The translations under genes and the position numbers were made by a program. The notes beneath the pieces are model-generated. The model was not told the DNA's origin and ran no database searches. It saw only the letters and a program-made list of their open reading frames with translations. From Alisma plantago-aquatica (Eukaryota; Streptophyta; Magnoliopsida; Alismatales; Alismataceae), in NCBI GenBank assembly GCA_963693085.1, contig OY856411.1, forward strand, positions 66,259,001 to 66,323,000: DNA of 64,000 nucleotides. Reading direction: 5' to 3'. How positions within the stretch are numbered: the first letter of the stretch is position 1; every line of letters begins with the position of its first letter. Shown here piece by piece: positions 56,542 to 64,000 of this stretch.

Positions 56542-58325
56542 TGATTCTTTGACCTGAAATCACTACACCCAACACATGTCATTGGGCACACTTTGACATC
56601 ATCAAACGCAGTCCTGAAACATGGGTTGTTATAAAGGTGATGATGGGGTGGCTTTGACACATGGGGCTTTTGAGGGGTGAGTGATAGATATGGGATTTGT
56701 CCCTCCTAAGAGAGTTTGATATCCATGGCCACTTGATGAGTAGGATTGAGATAGGAATGTGCACACATGTATGAATCAGTATGTGATATTGATGTCATAC
56801 ATATCTCCTCCAATCTACTCTGAGATCAAGAAAGTGAATGAACGTTGACATGATGACTGTTCCATGCCTCGAGTTCATTCGGGATATTAGTGACAAAGGA
56901 ATTATACATTCACTGCAATACCATTCATGGATTGTATGATTGAAAGTTGTTCTCCAACTTTCTATTTCACTTGGGTAGCACTGATGTGTGACTAGGCACC
57001 GCTCTTTGCTTGTGAAGTCATAAGTGTTATCGACTTTCACTGCCAATGTGAAAAGGACCTGTAGGGTCACACACATAGGATATAACCCGAAAGAGGAGTT
57101 TTGTCCACAAACTATGTTTAGATTGATTGCTAAAGGAGTTTAGTAGTTCAATTAAACACTCAATTAATTGATAGCTCAAAATCATAGTATTCAGGGTGTT
57201 GGATCGATTGATTAGAGTATCGGATTGATTGAAACTACAATTGACTATTTCTGCATACTCTGCACTCCCAACCGATCGGCTCATGTGATGAACCGATCGA
57301 CTGAGCTTGATGAACCGATCGGCTCAGGTGGTGAGTCGATCGGCTCATGGATAGGGTGAAATGACCGGTTCAAGGGTTGAACCGATCGGCTCAACTGGTC
57401 CAACCGAGCAAGTTGGGAAAGTAAGATTGGTGTGAAATTTCCTTTCGTTTCACTTGCCCAATTTGATTGGAATAAGGATTGGTATTTGGTACCAATTAGA
57501 AACAAAAGAGGAAAAGTCAATCGAGAACTGACCTGGGTCACAAACCGACCGATTCAGAAGTGAACCGACCAATTGAGGTGTCCCAACCGATCGGTTGAGG
57601 TGTCAACCGACTAGCTTAGATCCCCAATCGACCATTTCAGAAATAAAACGATCGGTTCAGGTTGCGCAGTTGGTTGTTTTTGTGGAAAATCTCGAACCCT
57701 TCTACTCCTACTTTAGTCCCGCATTGCCCGGGATAGAGAACCCTTTCCCATGACCCTCCTATATATAGGGGTATTGGGGGCTTCTCTTTACACAACTCAG
57801 TGTAACCAGTTGCTCTGTAAAGTTGTCGTTCTCTCTAGTTTTGGTAACCTAGAGAGCCCGAGCAAGTGCCACCTGATAAGGGAGGCACAGCAAGGGAAAA
57901 ACAACTATAGAAAGTGACTGGTGGTAGGAGAGTGTGTCGGCGACTAGTAAGCTGACAGGAGGGTGTGAATCCTTCCGATTCCTTGTGGGACAAGGAGATT
58001 GGAGTTACATGTGGTCTGTGTGGACTACTTTAGAGGCGGGAGATTTCTGCCGCTCGGAGGACAACTGTTAATCCCAACAGTCCCGGTGAGACCAGGAGTC
58101 GTCAGTCCCAGTGCGACCAGGAGCTGCACAGACACCGTCCAAGACCGGAGGTGAAGACCACACAAGGTGCGAGGTATTGTCGCCAAGCAAGCCTCGGGAC
58201 AAGGTATGATTCCACAAACCATCCCTTCCTATTGTATAGACATTGACACGTTTCCTTGTTTTGGGTTTGGGGAAGAGAAAAAAAATTGTTTCCACTACCT
58301 TCTCTGCCTCCCCTAAAACCCAACA
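56542..58325 (+). repeat. 3' LTR of D, 5'-truncated (1784 bp)
   Basis: Aligns with 50380-52185 from the word TGATTCTTTGA onwards; the first 464 bases of the LTR are missing. The end ACCCAACA is intact. Dyad words have decayed in places (CGATCGACT, CGACCATT). Confidence 0.9.
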
Positions 58326-59786
58326 CATTATTTCTAGCCTATGAAACCATATTGCATCAAATATTATCTTTTTCACTTAATTATATTGTTGTCATGTTTA
58401 CCTAGACTTACGTTCAATTTCTTCTTATTTCAGGTAATTTGTGTAGTTTTGCGTTAGCTCGGTGCTTCTGATAGTCATGTAAGTAACACTGACATGGAGA
58501 AAAATACTTGTTAAGGAATTTTTATGCTACCAAAATCTCAGTTGGTGCTAACAATTTTTGGGACAAGCACCTCACCAAAGCAGCTCGGTGCCACTCACTT
58601 GTTGTCAGCCTTATCAAATTTTATATGAAGAATGATCCAAAAGTGTCAAAAATTAACTCAGTGCTATTGACATCATTGTCGATGGTACCAACACATATGT
58701 AGAGCCTTGAATTTAGGAGACAGCTCAATGCCACTGACTTGTTTTTGGTTGTACTAAATTCGCATGTCAAGATGAAAATAAAGATCTAAGTTAATCCAAA
58801 GGTTATGACATAATGATGTGTCGAGACCCTCTTATGACCTAAGAGGAGTTCAACCACTCCCATCATCATTGTTCTATTCCATTGTAGAGCACAGATATGT
58901 GGGAGGTGAAAGAGAAGGAGACGACCATGCGTGAAATGACTCAAGAACCTTCAGAGAGCAGATTCGCAGTCAGAGCATAGTAGATCATGATGCTCGTTAG
59001 AGGGAGTCATCTGAATCAGATTCTCCATGGGTTTTCATTAGCTCTCTCATGTTTCCACTATTTTCTCTTATTTCATCCATGTATGCAATGGCAGAAATCA
59101 TGTGAGGCTAAACCGCTAGTTCCTTCGGACCTTGGAGTAGCCCAATTTTAGATTATATTGACAATATGATTAATTTAATGTATGCTTTTCTCTTATATTT
59201 TGGACATAAATCGACGATTGCCTCATTAATTACCTATGCGTGATCACCATATTTAATTTCTCATATCGTTAATTGCTTCAAGAGAGGGACTAAGGGTTGG
59301 ATAGGTCATAGACTTACATAGCCTTCACCGTTCCTCGAGAGATGGCCTACGGATGTGAAGGGTATAACCTAGAGTTTTTGCTAAAGTGCCTAGGTAATAA
59401 TTAAATCACCATGAGAGTGGGATTTATATCAGATTAGGTAGTTAATAATGTTGTGAGAGTGGGTAATTCTTACTATAGGTCCATTTGTCTAGGGTTTAGG
59501 ATAAAGAAATATGAATGAATGATGTTAATTGCAATGTAAATTGTGGTAAAACTGTAATCCTAAGGAATCCATCCAATTTGTGATTAGAACCCATTTATTT
59601 GAGTTATTCATTCTTGCAAGTACTTTAAATCAACCAACCAATCACTTTTTCACTAGGTCTAGCTAATCAGGTATAGTTAGTAGCAGTCTCTAGATTAATG
59701 TTTCCCTAAGTTTGACATTTGGGCCTCATAGGCCTATACTACTCGATGTGTATACTTTTGTTCGCACATATAGTTTAAGTGTGTCA
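58326..59786 (+). repeat. 5' LTR of element F (left end unresolved)
   Basis: The right end is set at GTGTGTCA before the PBS, matching the LTR end of A. Shared features with A's LTR include TTTCAGGTAATTTG (A: TTACAGGCAATTTG) and a GGAGTAGCCC block at 59143-59152. A family word GCTCGGTGCCACTGAC recurs at about 58449, 58580, 58645 and 58712. The left end may have been removed or displaced by element D. Confidence 0.7.
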
Positions 59787-59792
59787 AGCTTT

Positions 59793-59810
59793 TGGAACCG
59801 TTGCTGGGGA
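59793..59810 (+). other. primer binding site of F (tRNA-Asp type, decayed)
   Basis: TGGAACCGTTGCTGGGGA, three mismatches to TGGCGCCGTTGCCGGGGA, six bases after the LTR end. Confidence 0.78.
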
Positions 59811-59944
59811 AAAGGCTAATCCAACACTACAAGCATTGTACCAGCCACTCTAGGGCACACTTCTATTTTTATTTTCATCATTTTTTAAACTTGAATTATC
59901 ATCAAAGTTACTAGTATCCAACTCACACATTTTCCTATCATTTC

Positions 59945-61340
59945 TAGGTACTAGTGTATGGTTCATACCAAAACCACCAATCATGGAGAATCAAATCCAC
60001 ATGGTACAGGACCAGAAGAACTTTATCACGGGGTAAAGGAGTATGGTAGCTCTGTGGGGAGATTTTACCATATCCACCACCACAAGAAAAGCAAGAAATG
60101 GAACGAATAGAAGACCCTAATGCAGAGGATTGAGTTGGATCTAAACTAGAGGAGTAGATTATGTGGAAGAAGATAAAAGCTTCATCGGCCACAACACAGT
60201 TAGGGTCAATTGTAATGTATGCAGTCAATGTGGGAAGCTATAAAATAGATCCATGGTTGGTGGCACTAATTGAATCACAAGCATTCCATGGTGACAACAT
60301 GGAGGACCCTATGCATCATATTAACAATTTCATGGAGAGTTGTGATATGGTGAAAATAAACATGGTACCTTCGACTGTTATATAATTAAAGTGATTCTTA
60401 TACTCACTGGAAGATAAGGCAAAGGCTTGGTTCTTAACCCTTCTGTCATAATCCATATCAACTTGGGATAAATAATAGATGTATTTTATGGAAGGTACTT
60501 CGACAGAAGACACATTATCTGGTTGTGCAAATTTACAATGTTAAGTAGCGTGTTGAGGAGTCACATTTAAAGGCTTGGGAGAGATTCCAGAATATGTTGA
60601 GGGAAGTCTCTCATCAAGGGATTGACCTCTACATCCAGACAAAGACATTCTACTATGAGATGCACAAGGGATAGAGAACCACCCTTTACGGAATAGGGGC
60701 TAGATTTTGTGAGCATCCATATGTCATGAAATCCTAAAAAATATGGCCAAAAATTAGTCATGGGGAGAAGAGAGAGAACATTCACTAACTATTGAAAGTG
60801 TGAGAGAGTCTAGAGAGATCACAATGCTGAAAGAGAGGATGGACAACCTTACACAAAATTTATATTAGAAAGCAGGAACCTCGTCTAGAGTTGAGGAAAA
60901 AGAATGCATGTTTGTGACCAACAAACTATATGGGGAGGAAATGAATATGCATGGAGGAAGAATCCTAAATTCTCATGGAAGTATCCTAAAAATTTTAAAA
61001 GGATCCATCTCAAACACAACAAGCCAAGTCATAATAGGGTAATGCACAATAGCTGTATCAACAAGTCAAGGGTCCTACCAAGATATACCGCATAGAAGAC
61101 ATGTTGGGCAAGATGGTCGGTCAAAACGAGACACTATTAGGCCAGACACAAAGAGAGTAGCAGAATCAAGGAGCATAGATCTGGACATATAAATCCATAT
61201 TTCTCAGCTAGCAGTAGAAGTAGCATCTTTGAAAAATCTAGGTTAGCAAGGATATCTAGGAAATACATATATCTTAGCATCTTTGAAAAATCCAAGTTAG
61301 CAAGGATATCTAGGAAATACATATATCTCATCCACTAATT
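59945..61340 (+). pseudogene. gag of element F
   Basis: Starts near ATGGTTCATACC (59952). Pieces: PYPPPQEKQEMERIEDPNAE, MWKKIKASSA, VNVGSYKIDPWLVALIE, MHHINNFMESCDMVKI (60161-60385), SLEDKAKAWFLTLL, SHLKAWERFQNMLRE. The C-terminal part SQLAVEVASLKN and QGYLGNTY matches A (SLAQMAAKITSLKK, QGFLGNT). At least six stops or frame changes. Confidence 0.82.
61222..61329 (+). repeat. 54-bp tandem duplication in gag of F
   Basis: 61222-61275 and 61276-61329 both begin AGCATCTTTGAAAAATC and end ACATATATCT(T/C), with few differences. The length is 18 codons, so it keeps frame; it duplicates the SLKN..QGYLGNTYI segment. Confidence 0.92.
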
Positions 61341-61644
61341 AGAAGGTGAAGGTAGTGTTACTCCACTATGACAATGTGTTGTAAAAGAACAAGATACAAC
61401 TCCAGAGAATAATGAGAAGGTAGGTGATACAGGAGGAGTGTCAGCTAGTGATCCTCCTAAAATGTGTTAGCTCATCTCAGGTTGTTCCTATCAGCATGTA
61501 TAATTTATGATATTTCTAATTCTAAATGGGTTAGCTCATCTTAGGTTGTTACTAATAAAGAGGGATCACCATCACCACAAACTTAGCAAATGAGTTAATT
61601 TCAAATATATTAGTGACTAGGTGGTGTGTGTGTATTATTGTTTA
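61341..61644. other. junction region, protease and RT N-terminus deleted
   Basis: No protease or RT N-terminal motif is seen between the gag end and RT palm of F. Noncoding by eye; it contains a GTGTGTGTGT run at 61624-61633. Confidence 0.5.
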
Positions 61645-62800
61645 TTGAGTGTTGCCACGCTAAAATATCATTTTCCAATCCCTTTTGTTTACCAGAATCT
61701 TGAGAGGCTTATCAGCCATTAGCATTTTTGTTTTCTAGATGAGTATTCTATGTACAATCAAATTTCTATTGAATCACACGACCAAGAGATTTCCACATTC
61801 ACTTTTTCTTATGGAACATTCTCTTATTTTTTTATGCCCTTTGGACTTTGTAATGCACCAACTATATTTTAGAGATGTATGCTAGCTATTTTTTCAAACA
61901 TGGTAGAGCAATGTCTGGATATTATTACAGATGATTTGTTTGTGTATAGTGAATCATTTGAGGATTTCCTTTCTAGTCTAGATAAGGTTTTACAAAGGTG
62001 TGAGGACACTCATCTCATTTTGAACTGTGAAAAATGCCACATGATGGTGAGTGAAGCAATTGTTTTGGGACACAAGATGTACAACAAAGTAAGGGAAGTC
62101 AATCCAGTTAAGATAGAGGTGATCTCTATGCATCCTCCACCATCATCGAAGTAAGCGGTCAAGGGTTTCTTAGGATACACCAATCTTTATCGATAATTTA
62201 TAAAGGATTATTCGAAGATCGCCAAACTAATTTCCAAACTACTAGAGAAAATTTTGAATTCAATTCTAATGGGTGATGCTTCAATACCTTTGAGGTGTTG
62301 AAAGATAAATTGGTCTCTATACATGTGGTACGTGCCCTAGATTAGAGTTGACCTTTTTAATTAATGTACAATGCATCAGACTATGTGGTAGGGGCCATTT
62401 TGGGTTAACACAAAGATAAATCCCATGTTGTCATATATTATGTGTCAAAAACTCTTAATGTTTCCCAACTGAATTATACTACCACGGAATAAGAGATTTT
62501 ATATATGGTGTTTGCTTTGGAAAATTTTCATCAATACTTAAAGGGGCCAAGGTGATAGACTTGATTAACTACATGACTATTAAGTATCTTTTGTAGAAGA
62601 AAGAAGCCAAACCTAAACTGATAAGGTGGACATTTTTTTCTACAAGAATTTGATATAGAAATCAAGGGAAAGGCCATGGCAGAAAATTATGTAGTTGACC
62701 ATTTGTATAGGTTGGAAATAAGGGATGAGAAAGATTTCGAGATACCCAATGTTGAAGAATTCCATGACGAATAATTGTTTGTTATGGAGGAGAAGGACCC
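61645..62800 (+). pseudogene. reverse transcriptase (palm) and RNase H of element F
   Basis: 61645-62154: HFPIPFVYQNLERLIS, YNQISIESHDQEISTFTFSY, MPFGLCNAPTIF, a stop, then MLAIFSNMVEQCLDI and IITDDLFVYS, where the Met of the usual MDD has become Thr (TDD), and CEKCHMMVSEAIVLGHKM. 62155-62800 is fragmented RNase H: KGFLGYTNLYR, FIKDYSKIAKL and NYTTTE. Clearly inactive. Confidence 0.85.
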
Positions 62801-64000
62801 TTGGTTTGCACACATAGTGAAATATTAAGTGTGTGGAAAGATACCAAAATATTGGGAGATTGAGAAAAAAGAAACTTTTCTACTCCTTGAGATTTGTGGG
62901 ATGATCCAATTTTGTTCAAGCAGTGTAGGGATGGCTTGCTGAGAAAGTGTGTTCCCGAATGTGAGATTGAGAGCATATTGGTGGATTTTCATTCCTTATC
63001 TTTGGTGGGACACCATGCTAGCTCAAGGATGGTGGCTAAGGTGTTAGTAAGTGGTTTTTACTCGAAAAAAATATTTAAGGAGGCGTACAATTATGTGTAG
63101 AAGTGTGATTCATGCAAACGAGTAGGAAATATATGTAGGAGATACAAAATTCCTTAAATACCTTTTAGGATATAGAGATTTTTTTAATTAATGGGGGATT
63201 GGTTTTATGGGACCCTTTGTATCTTCTAATTCTAACTTGTATATTCTTCTTGCACTAGATTATCTGTCTAAGTGAGTTGAAGCAATTCCAACTCATACTA
63301 ATGATGAACATGTTGTTTGCAAATTTGTAGAAGACCACATTTTTTGCAGGTTTGTGTGCCAAGAGTTATTATTAGATATGGGGGATCTCACTTCACAAAC
63401 ATGAAATTTAGAGCCTTTTTGAGTAAGTATGGAGTGAGACATAGGGTAGGAACACCATACCATCCCTGGACTCAAGGTCAAGTTGATGTTTCTAATAGAG
63501 AGATCAAGAAAATGTTAGAGAAGACAATCTCAACAAACATGACTAATTGGCAAATGAATATGAATGATGCTCTCTGGACATGAGGGAAAACTTATAATAT
63601 GCCTATAGGTACAACCCCTTATACGTTAGTCTATGGGAGAGCCTATCACTTACTTGTATAGTTAGACATCATAAAGCTAAGTGGGCTTTGGGAAAGATGA
63701 ACTTTGATCTTGATGATGCAGGGAAGAAGCATAGGTTGGAACAAAATAAATTGGATGAGATTAGGATAGGTGCATATGAGAGTTCTAGGATCTACAATGA
63801 CAAGACTAAAAAAGTGCATGACCACCATATACTTCATAGGGATTTTACACCATGGCAAAGAGTATTATTGTTCAATTCTAGGATGAAATTGCATCCTGGA
63901 AAACTAAGGTCTAGGTGGAGTGGCCCTTATGTAGTGGTCAGGGCTTTTCCTCATGGGGATTTGAAATTAGTGATGATGTTGAATCATTTCTGGCAAATGG
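62801..64000 (+). pseudogene. integrase of element F
   Basis: 62894-63100: WDDPILFKQCRDGLLRKCVP and GHHASSRMVAKVLVSGFY, then KCDSC after a stop (HHCC finger). Core: [20 protein letters not shown], then IIRYGGSHFTN where ISDGG is expected (second Asp lost) and [16 protein letters not shown] where VEVSNRE is expected (Glu to Asp). C-terminal part to the window end: LLFNSRMKLHPGKLRSRWSG. A frame change lies near 63320. It corresponds to 17278-18678 of element A. Confidence 0.9.

Larger units (their letters stand above)
49917..58325 (+). mobile_element. Ty1/copia element D, internally decayed, 3' LTR truncated
   Basis: Left LTR 49917-52185, Met-tRNA PBS, leader, gag and pol remnants, and a partial right LTR 56542-58325. 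Flanks are CATCA (49912-49916) and CATTA (58326-58330), a five-base duplication with one transition. No frame in the interior is long. A deletion removed the end of pol, the PPT and 464 bp of the right LTR. Confidence 0.85.
58326..64000 (+). mobile_element. Athila-type gypsy element F, plus strand, runs off the window
   Basis: LTR end, tRNA-Asp-type PBS, gag, RT, RNase H and integrase in order. gag, RT and integrase motifs match those of element A more closely than B. The protease and RT N-terminus are deleted. The element continues beyond 64000. Confidence 0.88.

Noticed and set aside
63646..63858. A 70-codon minus-strand frame near the right edge
   Set aside because: It is a shadow of the integrase C-terminal part of element F on the plus strand.

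Overview
This window is plant nuclear DNA made almost entirely of retrotransposons inserted next to and into one another. I found no host gene, no rRNA or tRNA gene and no CRISPR array. The plant assignment rests on the element families: an L1-type LINE, Ty1/copia elements with an initiator-Met tRNA primer site, and large Ty3/gypsy elements of the Athila type (tRNA-Asp primer site, no chromodomain seen, an extra ORF after pol). Species cannot be told. Names H, C, A, B, S, G, E, D and F are labels for this report only.

Layout. 1-2241: 3' part of a LINE whose ORF is open throughout, inserted in the integrase of copia element H. 2242-7296: the rest of H (integrase, RT, RNase H, PPT, 3' LTR), interrupted at 4022-4720 by a second, 5'-inverted LINE with a 16-bp target duplication. 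7686-7997 and 40799-41215: two halves of a decayed gypsy-type gag (C). They are split by element A (8003-40793, minus strand, TSD ATATC). A's 3' LTR is broken by a probable solo LTR S (8275-11912, TSD AATTC). A's RNase H is broken by element B (18796-35064, minus strand, TSD GCGTG). 41645-44559: a Tekay-like LTR (G). 44579-46696: unassigned repeat-rich DNA with a minisatellite. 46697-49916: minus-strand copia remnant E. 49917-58325: plus-strand copia D of the same family. 58326-64000: plus-strand Athila-type element F, a relative of A, running off the right edge.

How the parts work together. A and B read right to left as LTR, PBS, gag, protease, RT, RNase H, integrase, spacer, post-pol ORF, PPT-like copy, spacer, PPT, LTR. 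Both are decayed by nonsense codons and frameshifts, several of them C-to-T type, so neither looks able to move unaided. The LINE at the left edge has the best preserved coding frame.

Most interesting points. B's post-pol region (26287 down to 21538) reads as an ATHILA ORF1-like domain, a Pro/Gln-rich and coiled-coil linker, and two Ulp1-like (C48) cysteine-peptidase modules. A and B each carry a second copy of their terminal polypurine tract about 1.1-1.5 kb inside the element. Several unrelated families fill their LTRs with a family-specific, often palindromic, CG-containing motif; in A, B and D the same motif recurs in an internal noncoding leader or spacer. All calls were made by eye from translated motifs and repeat alignment, with no database search.
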